DNA of 64,000 bases, from positions 1-64,000 of the forward strand of contig CAZLYU010000006.1 of assembly GCA_964563855.1 (NCBI GenBank), given 5' to 3'. Origin of the DNA: JAFGRR01 sp964563855. GTDB taxonomy: Bacteria; Planctomycetota; Phycisphaerae; UBA1845; Fen-1342. The position numbers were made by a program, and so were the translations under genes. Shown one piece after another: positions 34,286-42,832 of this stretch (its first letter is position 1; every line of letters starts with the position of its first letter). The notes below the pieces were generated by a model. It ran no database searches, had not been told where the DNA came from, and was given only the letters and a program-made list of their open reading frames with translations.

Positions 34286-34717
34286 ATGGACAGCAACTGG
34301 AAGAAGAACTTTTCGGACAAAATCAAGCAGGTTCACTCGCAGTGGGCCCAGCAGTTCGAAACGGTGATCGACGAACACATCAGCCCGGTGTTTGACGAGT
34401 TCTCGGAGTTCGTCAGCTCGCACGACTTCAAGACGTCGACGCCGATGCAGGAGCCAGGACGCCGCTCGTTCAAGTTCGAGATCGCGGAGAACGCGTATCT
34501 GCTGATGATTTTCCGCACACAGGGCGTCGGCGAGTTCCAGCTCGGCGTCGAAGTGTTCGCCCCGGGCGTTGAGCCGCAGAGCGCCAAGCAGACCGAGCGT
34601 CTCTCGGATGTCACCAAGGCTTGGGCCCGGGAGCAGTTCCAGGATGCGCTCGATGCGTTCGTGACCAAGCTCGGTGCGCAACAGTCGGTCGAGGCGGCCG
34701 AGCCCGTCGCGGTCTAA
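34286..34717 (+). CDS. Conserved-looking small protein of unknown function
   Basis: The protein is 143 aa with GAGAGGTC before the ATG. It is soluble and mainly alpha-helical at the ends: the start (SDKIKQVHSQWAQQFETVI) and the end (TKAWAREQFQDALDAFVTKL) look like amphipathic helices, with a beta core between (SFKFEIAENAYLLMIFRTQG, FQLGVEVFAPG). There is no signal peptide. Codon use and the ribosome site are convincing. I do not recognise the family. Confidence 0.7.
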   Translation: MDSNWKKNFSDKIKQVHSQWAQQFETVIDEHISPVFDEFSEFVSSHDFKTSTPMQEPGRRSFKFEIAENAYLLMIFRTQGVGEFQLGVEVFAPGVEPQSAKQTERLSDVTKAWAREQFQDALDAFVTKLGAQQSVEAAEPVAV

Positions 34718-34795
34718 ACGCGCGACCAGACGCACGGAGTCGGCGTGACTGTCGGCGCACGTCGCGCGGCGGTCGGGCCTTCACGCGCTGCGGAT

Positions 34796-34996
34796 TCAGT
34801 CGTCGTAAAGCACGCGATCCCAAAACGCCGGCGTCAACGATGGGGGGAACTTGCCGCGGCCGGCTTCGACGACCGGTATGCGCACGGCGCGCTCCGGACG
34901 ACGTGCGTACTCGGTGAGACGCTCGTTGGTTTCGTCGATCATGCGCCGGCGCAACTCCGCCCACAGCACGACGTCTTGTCTGTTGGGAAAACGCAT
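34796..34996 (-). CDS. Small conserved-looking protein
   Basis: The protein is 66 aa: starts MRFPNRQDVVLWAELRRRM and ends PAFWDRVLYDD. It is compact and charged, with mixed helix-forming segments and no signal peptide or cysteines. The ATG at 34996 lies 19 bases after the stop of the membrane-protein gene at 35015, so it is probably the last gene of that transcript. I do not recognise the family. Confidence 0.55.
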   Translation of the reverse strand: MRFPNRQDVVLWAELRRRMIDETNERLTEYARRPERAVRIPVVEAGRGKFPPSLTPAFWDRVLYDD

Positions 34997-35014
34997 TCGA
35001 CCACCGTCAGAACC

Positions 35015-35932
35015 CTACGAACGCCGCTCCTCAGCGTAGCGACTCAGATCGGCCGCTCCGCTCCATTGTAGCGCGAGCAGGCCGACGGCGATGGTTTCCG
35101 CCGGCAACGGGCGCACGAGACGCCAGGCGGGACTGGTGTCTAAGTGGGCGTATGCTTCGGGCACGCCGATCGTCGGCGCGACCATCGCGACCGCGACGCC
35201 GATCACGCTCAAGAGAATCGGCGTACACCACAGGATCAGTGGATGACGTCGTCCGAGGACGTATCGCGCGGCGGCGGCGCCCGCGGCGAAGCCGACGCCG
35301 ACCGCGAAGTAGTTCTGGAAGTGGTAGATCTGGAGCACGTTCGGGCCGCTCAGGATCCAACTGACGATGGCCGCCACCACCAGGGTGATGACGCCCGCGC
35401 CGAGTGCGTTCGGCAAGTCGCTCCGCAAACTGCTCAGATGAAGCGTTTCGCGCAGGCTGGGGCCGCGCGGGTGGAGCATAGCACCGGTCAGGATCGATGC
35501 TGCGAAGACGACGGCGAGCACGATTTGGTCGAATACGAGCGGAAAATAAGCCGTGCCGGACGGCTTCCCCGGCTCGGAATGGAAAAAAATCAGCCAATCA
35601 TCGAGGTCGCCGTAGAACCAAACAACGATCGAAACCGCTGCCGCACTCACGAACAGCACGCCATCGACGCTGGTGCGACCGCGAATCGCGGCTCCGAGTA
35701 GCCCGACCAACGGTGTCGCGAGGATGAGAATCACCGCGGTCAAGACGGCCGCGGTGATCTGGCCGTCGTTCACCGCTGCCAGAACGAAGGGGCGCTCGTA
35801 GCCGAGTGGGAACGCGAAGCCGGGCAAAAGCAGATAGAGCAGGGCCGCCGCCGCCACGACGCCCAACCAACGTCTGGGCGTATCGAGCCAGCGAGGAATC
35901 GACCGCTGCTGAGGCGTAGAAACGCGTTCCAT
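35015..35932 (-). CDS. Polytopic membrane protein of unknown function
   Basis: The protein is 305 aa with about eight hydrophobic helices, for example LGVVAAAALLYLLLPGFAF, AAVLTAVILILATPLVGLLG and ALGAGVITLVVAAIVSWILSG. Loops are short and polar (DLDDWLIFFHSEPGKPSG). No transport or enzyme motif was recognised. It is transcribed toward the 66-aa gene, and its start faces the plus-strand gene at 35998. Confidence 0.75.
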   Translation of the reverse strand: MERVSTPQQRSIPRWLDTPRRWLGVVAAAALLYLLLPGFAFPLGYERPFVLAAVNDGQITAAVLTAVILILATPLVGLLGAAIRGRTSVDGVLFVSAAAVSIVVWFYGDLDDWLIFFHSEPGKPSGTAYFPLVFDQIVLAVVFAASILTGAMLHPRGPSLRETLHLSSLRSDLPNALGAGVITLVVAAIVSWILSGPNVLQIYHFQNYFAVGVGFAAGAAAARYVLGRRHPLILWCTPILLSVIGVAVAMVAPTIGVPEAYAHLDTSPAWRLVRPLPAETIAVGLLALQWSGAADLSRYAEERRS

Positions 35933-35997
35933 GGGGGCAGACTAGCTTCTGGTCCGCGCGAATGAAAGCTGATCGATCCGCAGGCTATCATGCGGGC

Positions 35998-36483
35998 ATG
36001 CCGAAAAAACCGCAGTCGATTCCGGACGAGCGCTCCGACGCGCAAGCCGTCGTCACGTGGCGCGTGCATCCGGCGCGCTCGCAGCCGGTGCGCGGGCTGG
36101 CGGCTTCGGCGACGATCGGGGCCGCTGCGCTGTTAAGCGCGGCGGCGTTCGGCGCGCCGTGGGTGGCGCCGGTCGCGACAGTGGGGCTGGTGCTCTCGTT
36201 GCACCAATTCTTCTTCGGGGTGGACTACCGCGGCGACCCCATCGGGCTGCAGGCGAACGCGCTGCTGAGTCGGCGATACATTCGCTGGGCGGGCGTACGC
36301 CGCTGCAACATCGGACCGCGCGGCATGTGGATCTCCGAATCACCGGCGCCAGGCTGGCGCGAAGAGCGCCGCGGGGTGCTGGTGTTGTTTGACGGTGATC
36401 GCGAACGCCGTCTTCGTCAGATGGGGCGGTGGTCGTCGGTCATCGCGAATGAACTCGAACGGCAGGCGGGAATCGAGAAGTAG
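35998..36483 (+). CDS. Small membrane protein with two helices and a soluble C-terminal domain
   Basis: From the ATG at 35998 the protein is 161 aa. Two hydrophobic helices (about 37-75; AASATIGAAALLSAAAFGA and VAPVATVGLVLSLHQFFFG) are followed by a soluble beta-rich part with DYRGDPIGLQANALLSRRYI and WAGVRRCNIGPRGMWIS, a layout similar to bacterial PH-domain membrane proteins. Family not recognised. It is divergent from the membrane protein gene at 35.9 kb. Confidence 0.65.
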   Translation: MPKKPQSIPDERSDAQAVVTWRVHPARSQPVRGLAASATIGAAALLSAAAFGAPWVAPVATVGLVLSLHQFFFGVDYRGDPIGLQANALLSRRYIRWAGVRRCNIGPRGMWISESPAPGWREERRGVLVLFDGDRERRLRQMGRWSSVIANELERQAGIEK

Positions 36484-36628
36484 GTGGGGGCGCTAGGGGG
36501 TGGTGCGTGGAACAAAAGAAACGAGGCAGGTGCATTAACCTGCCTCGCTACGCGATCCAGTGAGAGTCAGGACTGGGTCGCGCGTCATGATGGCTCGAAA
36601 GGAGAGAGAGCAACTAGACGTTTGTATG

Positions 36629-37246
36629 TCAGCGTCGCATCGCGAGGGGCGCCGCGAGCAGCACCAGCAACATGGATGCTGGTTCTGGAATCAAGTTTCC
36701 AAAGGTAAGATCGTCAACCACCACGCCTTCAAAGCCACCGGCATTCACGCCGAGGGTGAAGGTTTGGAACGGTGTATCGCTGGTAAACCCGACAAATGTC
36801 ACACCGGAGGGGTCTACCCCAGCAAGCGTCGCCAGATCTACGACATCGCTACCGATGGTGATCGTCGCGCCGTCCGCCGAGGCGGGGCTTTCGAAGAAGG
36901 CTCCGAAAGCATCGACAGGACCACCAAAGTCAAATGTGTAGTCTGGAATGAATCCAGGGGCGCTGACGTCGGGGAACAACCCGAGTGCATTGTCGCCAGG
37001 ACCCTGTTCGAAAATTTGGAAGTCGCTGGAAAATGAGCTCGTGCCATTCGCCGTAACAGTGAGCAAACCGAGCGGGACGGGTACGCCTTGGGCGAGTGTG
37101 CCGGTTGGAATACCGTCGAAGGTCTCGGTTTTCGGCGAAAGCAAGGTGGCTGCAAAGCCTGCTGGATCGCCGACGCTTGTGATCACCGCTGCGTGCGTTG
37201 ATAACGCAAACGCGGCTCCACACGACACAAGAATGACCGAACGCAT
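36629..37246 (-). CDS. PEP-CTERM sorting-domain protein
   Basis: From the ATG at 37246, with GAGGAGG 7 bases upstream and a signal peptide after it (ILVSCGAAFALSTHAA), the protein is 205 aa. The middle is one beta-sandwich-like domain: a KTETFDGIPTGT strand near the start, TFDFGGPVDAFGAFFESP and VVVDDLTFGN near the end, resembling the lectin-like fold common in PEP-CTERM proteins. The tail is LIPEPASMLLVLLAAPLAMRR. It should be exported and processed by exosortase. Confidence 0.88.
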   Translation of the reverse strand: MRSVILVSCGAAFALSTHAAVITSVGDPAGFAATLLSPKTETFDGIPTGTLAQGVPVPLGLLTVTANGTSSFSSDFQIFEQGPGDNALGLFPDVSAPGFIPDYTFDFGGPVDAFGAFFESPASADGATITIGSDVVDLATLAGVDPSGVTFVGFTSDTPFQTFTLGVNAGGFEGVVVDDLTFGNLIPEPASMLLVLLAAPLAMRR

Positions 37247-37301
37247 TGGGACTTCCTCCTCTTTCTTCCCTAGCCGGCCCCAGAAATCCGGGGCAGCCAA
37301 G

Positions 37302-37329
37302 TGAGCGGCTCCTCCTCAAGATCCGCTCA
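37302..37329 (-). promoter_or_regulatory. Leader hairpin with GAGGAGG in its loop
   Basis: On the minus strand TGAGCGG and CCGCTCA form a 7-bp stem around a 14-base loop (ATCTTGAGGAGGAG). It sits about 55 bases upstream of the PEP-CTERM start codon, whose own ribosome site is GAGGAGG. It may act as a decoy or regulatory element; compare 21060-21078. Confidence 0.4.
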
Positions 37330-37407
37330 CCGAAAGTCAACATAGCCGAAGCAGCCTCGCTTTTTCAAGTAAAAACTGCCATAAATTAGGACCTGCTCGA
37401 CTTGAAC

Positions 37408-37430
37408 GATTCATGATCCGGTAATGAATC
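37408..37430. promoter_or_regulatory. Inverted repeat upstream of purB
   Basis: GATTCAT (37408-37414) and ATGAATC (37424-37430) are perfect inverted copies separated by 9 bases, 58 bases before the purB start. A 23-base dyad in AT-rich DNA suggests an operator, but it could also act as a hairpin end for the minus-strand PEP-CTERM leader region. Confidence 0.35.
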
Positions 37431-37487
37431 CTTTGCAGTCGCCTCCCGACCGACTTACGTTGGTTATATGACGCAGGAGTTATCAGC

Positions 37488-38912
37488 ATGGCGATGCAGA
37501 ATTCGTTCGTTCATCCGCTAACTAGTCGCTACGCCAGCCAGCACATGCAGCATTTGTTCAGTCCGCAGAAGCGCCACGCGACGTGGCGTCGGGTCTGGGT
37601 CGCGCTGGCCCGCGCCCAGGCGGAGATCGGGCTGCCGATTACGGCGAAGCAGATTCGCGCCCTGGAGCGCGCTGTCGACGACATCGACTTCGATGCCGCC
37701 CAGCGCTATGAGCAACAGTTCAGGCATGACGTCATGGCGCACATCCATGCGTTCGGCGACGCGGCCCCCGCGGCGCGTGGTGTTATCCATCTCGGCGCGA
37801 CCAGTATGGACATTGTGGATAACGCCGACCTGGTCATCATGCGCGAAGCGTTGCAGATGCTGGAGGATCGGCTCGCGGAAGTCATCCGTGTACTTGCAGA
37901 CTTCTGTCTCGAGTATGCAGATGCCCCCACGCTCGGCTTCACCCATCTGCAGCCGGCGCAGTTGACCACGGTCGGCAAGCGCGGCGGTCTGTGGCTCGCC
38001 GAACTGGTCGACGACTATCACGCCCTGCAGGCCGTGCGGCGGGCGCTGAAAGGTCGTGGACTGCGCGGGGCCACCGGAACGCAGGCCTCGTTCATGCAAC
38101 TGCTGGGTTCGGCCGCGAAGGTGCACAAGCTCGAAAAGCGCTTCGCGCAGGAGCTCGGCTTCAGCGACTGCTATCCGGTTGTCGGTCAGACCTACTCGCG
38201 CAAGGTGGACATCGGCGTGTTCGCGGCGCTCGGCTCGTTCGCGGCCAGCACGCACCGCATCTGCAACGACATCCGCCTGCTCGCGATGCTTAAGGAAGTC
38301 GAAGAGCCATTCGCCAAGTCGCAGGTCGGCAGCTCAGCCATGGCGTACAAACGCAATCCCATGCGGAGCGAGCGGGCGACGGGCCTGGCGCGCTATCTCA
38401 TGAGCATCGCTCAATCGCCTTTCCAGACGCTCGCATCGCAGATGATGGAGCGCACGCTCGATGATTCGAGCAACAAACGCCTCGTCGTTCCCGAGGCGTT
38501 TCTGCTGGCCGACGCCCTGGCCGTGTTGCTATACAGCATCTGTGACGGGCTGGTGGTCTACCCGCAAACAATCCGCGCCCGCGTCATGGCCGAACTGCCG
38601 TTCATCGCCACCGAGGACATCCTGATGGAGGCGGTCAAGGCGGGTGGTGATCGACAGGTGCTTCACGAACGCATTCGCCAGCACAGTCAGGCGGCGGCGG
38701 CAGAGGTCAAGCAACATGGTCGCCCGAATGATCTCATCGAGCGCCTGAGGCAAGACGCCGCGTTCGCCGATGTCAGACTCGATCGCGCGCTGCAGCCCGA
38801 ACGCTATGTCGGACTCGCGCCGCAGCAGACCCGCAGCTTCATCAAGAAACATGTGTCCCCCTTGCTCGAAAAGCGCGACGCGGCGGCCGCACCGCCGCCG
38901 GTCACGATCTGA
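37488..38912 (+). CDS. purB: Adenylosuccinate lyase
   Basis: The protein is 474 aa, with AGGAG before the ATG. Hallmarks are SRYASQHMQHLFSPQ near the N-terminus, HLGATSMDIVDNADL (catalytic His region), TLGFTHLQPAQLTTVGKR, and the fumarase/ASL signature GSSAMAYKRNPMRSE carrying the catalytic Ser-containing loop. It cleaves SAICAR and adenylosuccinate, releasing fumarate, in purine synthesis. It stands alone with no other purine genes nearby. Confidence 0.95.
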   Translation: MAMQNSFVHPLTSRYASQHMQHLFSPQKRHATWRRVWVALARAQAEIGLPITAKQIRALERAVDDIDFDAAQRYEQQFRHDVMAHIHAFGDAAPAARGVIHLGATSMDIVDNADLVIMREALQMLEDRLAEVIRVLADFCLEYADAPTLGFTHLQPAQLTTVGKRGGLWLAELVDDYHALQAVRRALKGRGLRGATGTQASFMQLLGSAAKVHKLEKRFAQELGFSDCYPVVGQTYSRKVDIGVFAALGSFAASTHRICNDIRLLAMLKEVEEPFAKSQVGSSAMAYKRNPMRSERATGLARYLMSIAQSPFQTLASQMMERTLDDSSNKRLVVPEAFLLADALAVLLYSICDGLVVYPQTIRARVMAELPFIATEDILMEAVKAGGDRQVLHERIRQHSQAAAAEVKQHGRPNDLIERLRQDAAFADVRLDRALQPERYVGLAPQQTRSFIKKHVSPLLEKRDAAAAPPPVTI

Positions 38913-38957
38913 CGAGCGCTGCGCTCTGACGGTTGCCGCGCTTGCGCGGCGCCGCAG

Positions 38958-39605
38958 CTACTGACGCTCGTAAGTGATCTCCATCACCTTGTAGTCGTCG
39001 CCGGCGTGCAGGTCATACACCTCGAAGACGTGCTTGTCCTTATTGACCATGCGCGTCACCGACTTGACCATCCGCCCGGTGACGTTGAGCATCGGCTCAT
39101 CCATTTCGCCGTACATGGTGAACGTCTTGCCGTCCGGCGATGAGCCGGTGAACTTGAGCAGGTAGGTGGCCATGTTGTCGCACCACGTGGCGACATACAT
39201 GTTGCGCACGCGGTCGTAGCCGGTGAACCCGATGCCTTCGAAAGTCATCTTCTGCATCTGACCCTTGTCGTCGGGCATCATCATTTCCGAGGTCATGTGC
39301 TCTTGAATGAAGCGTTTGCCCAGCACCCATTTGATCTCCGACTCGCCCTGCGTGACGCTGGCTTCTGAGCCCGGGCCACCCCACCACATCTTGGTCGTGA
39401 TTTTCCACGAGCCGACCAGGGGCGCCAGCCATTCGTGATGCTTGCCCGGCTGCATCGTCTTCGACCACGCCTCCATCATCTCCGCCCGCTCAGCCGCGCT
39501 TGGCTGGTTGGGACTTTGTTCGTGATCCGAAGAAATTGCCGTTGTGCTTACGCCCAGCGCAATCGCCGCGCCCAGCGCCGCCGCAATCATGTAACGAGCG
39601 TGCAT
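38958..39605 (-). CDS. Exported DUF1579 family protein
   Basis: From the ATG at 39605 (AGGAG 6 bases upstream) the protein is 215 aa with an N-terminal signal sequence (YMIAAALGAAIALGVSTTA). The core matches DUF1579: LVGSWKITTKMWWGGPG, the strand TQGESEIKWVLGKRFIQEHM and FTGYDRVRNMYVATWCDNMAT. These proteins form an 8-10-stranded barrel; their function is unknown. It is convergent with purB. Confidence 0.85.
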   Translation of the reverse strand: MHARYMIAAALGAAIALGVSTTAISSDHEQSPNQPSAAERAEMMEAWSKTMQPGKHHEWLAPLVGSWKITTKMWWGGPGSEASVTQGESEIKWVLGKRFIQEHMTSEMMMPDDKGQMQKMTFEGIGFTGYDRVRNMYVATWCDNMATYLLKFTGSSPDGKTFTMYGEMDEPMLNVTGRMVKSVTRMVNKDKHVFEVYDLHAGDDYKVMEITYERQ

Positions 39606-39761
39606 CGCGTTCTCCTGTGAGCAGGTGCTGACGAAAATGTCAGTTGATCTGCGGAGACCGGCGCTCCGCGCCCGAATAGGCTCATATTGTGATGCATTCG
39701 CGAACCCCACGCCAGCACACCCGTATCACTCATCAGAACAACTCTCGCAGGGAGATCGTCC

Positions 39762-40085
39762 ATGGATATTCAGGTGGTTGTCCGCGGCGTTGATGATGGT
39801 GCAAAGGGCCTGCGCCAACTCAGCGAGGAAAAAATCACGGCGGCGCTGGATCGCTTTGAAAGCGATGTCATCAGCGTGCGCATCCGTGTGGAGGACGAGA
39901 CCGGACCCGCCAAGAACGGCGTCGACAAATGGTGCTCGGTCGACGTGAAGACGCGCACCGGCGAGGTGGTCATCAAAGAGCAAGCGGATCAGTTCGAGGC
40001 GGCCATCCACGCCGCTGCCGATCGCCTACGCCAAACCATGAGCCGGGAGCGGGCCAAGCTCAAGCACGGTATTGGCGAAGGCTAG
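39762..40085 (+). CDS. HPF/RaiA-like ribosome-associated protein, short form
   Basis: The protein is 107 aa, with GGGAG before the ATG. Its beta-alpha-beta layout (MDIQVVVRGVDDGAKGLRQL; KITAALDRFESDVISVRIRVEDE; WCSVDVKTRTGEVVIKEQADQFEAAIHAAADRLRQTM) follows the ribosome hibernation factor fold. It lacks the C-terminal dimerisation domain of long HPF. It may bind and silence ribosomes in slow growth. It is divergent from the DUF1579 gene. Confidence 0.75.
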   Translation: MDIQVVVRGVDDGAKGLRQLSEEKITAALDRFESDVISVRIRVEDETGPAKNGVDKWCSVDVKTRTGEVVIKEQADQFEAAIHAAADRLRQTMSRERAKLKHGIGEG

Positions 40086-40281
40086 GCGAACGCTCCGGCT
40101 GGTCGCGTGACCGCGCGATACTCAGCGCGGTTGCCATGGCTGCCAGCGCGGACGAACGAGATCAGTTGGACGCGTGGTCGCGGCGGGTTCACCCGGCGTA
40201 GCGGCGAGGCAACGGGCGCTCGGGCGCGGCGGCGCTGCTCAAAAGTGGCGCCGATGCCGACGTCGTCGGTACACTCAGTGA

Positions 40282-40668
40282 ATGATGGGTATTGACCTGC
40301 GATCAATGAGCGTGCTTGCCGCCGCGGCGCTGACCGTTGTGCTGCTCAGCGGCTGCACCGAGCAGCGTTTCGCGCGCGAGCGATTCGAGTCGCGCAATGA
40401 GCGCTTGGCGTACACGCTCGGCCGCTACGGGCGCAGCGAAGCACAGCGGCCCGACCGCATGAGCTACGCGTTCGGTCGCGTCGGCAGGGCCATCGAGATC
40501 GATGCACGACGCACGCGCGAGGCAACGCCCGAACGCGTCGTCAACTGGGTCGATCGTGACGTGCGCCGAATGCAGGAACGCGCCCCGCTCTACAAGCAAA
40601 AGATCGGCGACACGCTCGATGGCCGCGTCGAGACGCTCGAGCGGATCGCGATCAGCCTTTTTTACTGA
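40282..40668 (+). CDS. Small putative lipoprotein
   Basis: The protein is 128 aa with a lipobox (VVLLSGCTEQR). The mature part is very rich in Arg and Glu (LAYTLGRYGRSEAQRPDRMS, RVVNWVDRDVRRMQERAP) and looks helical. Several Met codons at the start leave the exact start open. Family not recognised. Confidence 0.65.
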   Translation: MMGIDLRSMSVLAAAALTVVLLSGCTEQRFARERFESRNERLAYTLGRYGRSEAQRPDRMSYAFGRVGRAIEIDARRTREATPERVVNWVDRDVRRMQERAPLYKQKIGDTLDGRVETLERIAISLFY

Positions 40669-40685
40669 TCGGCAGCTAAAGCAAG

Positions 40686-41198
40686 TTACAGCGTGCCGCC
40701 GCGCGACCACTTCACGCCGTCGCCGTGGTCGATGCGCAGCCGCAAGCTGAGCTGTGCGGCGTGGTGTTGGATGTGTCGGGTGTTGTAGACGTGCAACTCG
40801 CCGCGCGAGATCTTGAGCCACGGGAAGCCGCACGGGGCCGCCAGCGACGCGGCGGTTTCCGCCGCGATCACGTCGGTCGCTTTCCGGCGGCAGAAGGCGA
40901 GGTAGCGCTCGATGCTGGGGCGGTCGTAGCGCAGCTCCTGCAGCTTGTCTTTCATCTCCTCGTAGTCGCGGAAAAAGTCTTTGCTGTCGCGGTGGAATGC
41001 CTGCGCGAGCATGGCGTCGGTGTTTTCGCTCAGATAACAGTCGGTGAAGAACAGCGCGTGAAATGCGACCTGGTTGAACGTCAGATCACGCACGGGCTCG
41101 TCCCAATGACTGTCGGGGCAGGCTTCGATGCCGCCCGCCAGCATGTTGAGCGCGCCGTGCATCTGATTCGCCAGCAGAGATTGGACAAGTTCGATCAC
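40686..41198 (-). CDS. DinB-like metal-binding protein
   Basis: From a GTG at 41198, with AAGGA 6 bases upstream, the protein is 170 aa. It opens with IELVQSLLANQMHGALNML and contains FNQVAFHALFFTDCYLSENT and VYNTRHIQHHAAQLSLRLR. The His in FHALFF and the pair in RHIQHHAAQL are the metal ligands typical of the DinB/YfiT four-helix family. Members include thiol-dependent transferases, but the substrate is unknown. An upstream longer frame has no family sequence. Confidence 0.82.
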   Translation of the reverse strand: MIELVQSLLANQMHGALNMLAGGIEACPDSHWDEPVRDLTFNQVAFHALFFTDCYLSENTDAMLAQAFHRDSKDFFRDYEEMKDKLQELRYDRPSIERYLAFCRRKATDVIAAETAASLAAPCGFPWLKISRGELHVYNTRHIQHHAAQLSLRLRIDHGDGVKWSRGGTL

Positions 41199-41247
41199 GT
41201 CGATTCCTTGTGCGTGATTTGGCGACGTGCGAGGTTGTTGGCCGCCA

Positions 41248-42537
41248 CTACTCCGCGAAGGGCGCCAGGACGGTTTCCGCCGCGTCCGCTGTCCGCCGCG
41301 CGATCCACTGACAGGTCGCATGTTGGTAGATCAACTGGTCACCGACAAACGCCGCCTCGTCGCCGCATTCGGGTTCGTCGGCGAACGTCGCGGCCGTGCG
41401 GCTGATGTCGGTCTGTGCGCCGGCGGCGTCGACGAATGACAGCCCGGTCGTCACTTGGGCGTTTTGAAACGTGAAGGGGAGGGGGCGTCGATCCGGGGCG
41501 AAGGCGTTGTCGAGTGCGTAGATGCGGAGCGCCACGCCGTCGCTGCCGACAGCGAGCGGGTAGGCGTCAGCGATCGCGATCGGCGTCTCCGTCTGCTCGC
41601 CGCTCACCAGATTGCGCTGCGCGAACGTGTACCGACCCGCGAGATTCGACGGGTCGACGTCATCCGCTGCGGCTCCAGGTTGCGTCCACGTCACCCAGGA
41701 CGCGATGTCGCCGGCCAAGTCGAACCGGTCGATGGCGGTGGCTGTCGCGAGTGCGGTGATCTGGCCGGTTTCGAGGTCGAGAACGAGCAGTTGCTGCTTG
41801 GGGAGGAGGGCGTCTGCGTCGGAGGGCAGGTCGGCGATCAAAACGACTCGAGTCCCATCGAGCACCGGACTCAAGATCGAAAGCGTGTAGCCCGGGACGT
41901 CCACCGGCGTGAGCAACCCGTCTTGCAGATTGACGACCGCCAAGTCGGGCGCGAGCCGCGCGGCGCTGAATTGTTGGATGAGCGCCCGACCGTCGCTCAC
42001 GTCGGCGACTTCGATGAACACCCGCTCGTTTTCATTCGGCGTGCCGATGAGCAATTCGGTTTGGGCGCCGGTGGCGACGTCGAGCACCTGCAACGCCGCG
42101 CTGTCGGTCGTTCGCGAAAAATCGCTCCACGCCACGTACTCGCCGTCGGTCTTGAACGTGGCGTACGCGGCGTCGCCGGTTAGCGTGTAACGGTTTTGCT
42201 CGGCGCCGGTGACGGGATCGACGATCGCGATCTCGGTCACGGTTTGTTCGAACAGGCTCTGGCCCTGATCGAAACCGGGATCGAAGAACGCGAGCGGGTT
42301 GTCGCGAACTGCTTCTCGAATGGTTTCAAAAGCGGCGGTATTGTCGAATCGCACGAACACGACCCGGAATTCATTGCCGCCGACGAGTTGTGTCTGCAGC
42401 GCGGCGCCTTCGAACGACCCCAGATAGCCGCCTGGGCCGAAGAACAGGCCGCCGCAGCCCGTGAGCGCTGCCGCGAAAGAAGCGAGCAGCAGAGCGTGAC
42501 AGAGACGAGCAGGTCGCGGGCGTTGCATGGCGGTCAT
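41248..42537 (-). CDS. Putative lipoprotein with propeller-like repeats
   Basis: From the ATG at 42537 (GAGGGAACC upstream) the protein is 429 aa, with lipobox AAALTGCGGLFFG. The body has several TolB/WD-like units (EIAIVDPVTGAEQNRYTL, LQVLDVATGAQTELLIG, LLVLDLETGQITALATATA, TFAQRNLVSGEQTETPIAI), each a strand, D-x-x-T-G turn and a strand. A propeller-like fold is likely. Family and function unknown. Confidence 0.75.
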   Translation of the reverse strand: MTAMQRPRPARLCHALLLASFAAALTGCGGLFFGPGGYLGSFEGAALQTQLVGGNEFRVVFVRFDNTAAFETIREAVRDNPLAFFDPGFDQGQSLFEQTVTEIAIVDPVTGAEQNRYTLTGDAAYATFKTDGEYVAWSDFSRTTDSAALQVLDVATGAQTELLIGTPNENERVFIEVADVSDGRALIQQFSAARLAPDLAVVNLQDGLLTPVDVPGYTLSILSPVLDGTRVVLIADLPSDADALLPKQQLLVLDLETGQITALATATAIDRFDLAGDIASWVTWTQPGAAADDVDPSNLAGRYTFAQRNLVSGEQTETPIAIADAYPLAVGSDGVALRIYALDNAFAPDRRPLPFTFQNAQVTTGLSFVDAAGAQTDISRTAATFADEPECGDEAAFVGDQLIYQHATCQWIARRTADAAETVLAPFAE

Positions 42538-42750
42538 CGTGGGTTCCCTCGCAAGCCGTTGTTGGGTAAGGCCCGGTAACGTTCCGATGAAGGTAATGCC
42601 CGCGGGCACGGGCACAAAGCGCTTTCTGAGGCGCGGCGGAAACAGAGCAATGCCTGCGCGGTGTTCGCATGAGGCATGGGTGGGGTCGTCGGCCGTTTCA
42701 GCGATGCTGAAACGTTCTGACGCGGTGGGCGGCGACCCTCGCAAGTTCCG

Positions 42751-42756
42751 TATACT
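42751..42756 (+). promoter_or_regulatory. Candidate -10 box for sdhAB
   Basis: TATACT matches the bacterial -10 consensus at five of six positions and lies 77 bases before the sdhA start. No good -35 box is seen upstream. The rest of the 295-base gap (42538-42832) shows no gene. Confidence 0.3.
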
Positions 42757-42832
42757 CTAGCGTGCGTTAATCGCTCAGCGCGTCGCTACTCGCAACGCGC
42801 GAGATTGCTCTCATGAAAGGCAGTGAGAATCA

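Noticed and set aside
34094..34735. Long extension of the adenosyltransferase frame
   Set aside because: Covers the plus-strand 143-aa gene; GTG with AAGGAG at 34093 gives the correct family N-terminus.
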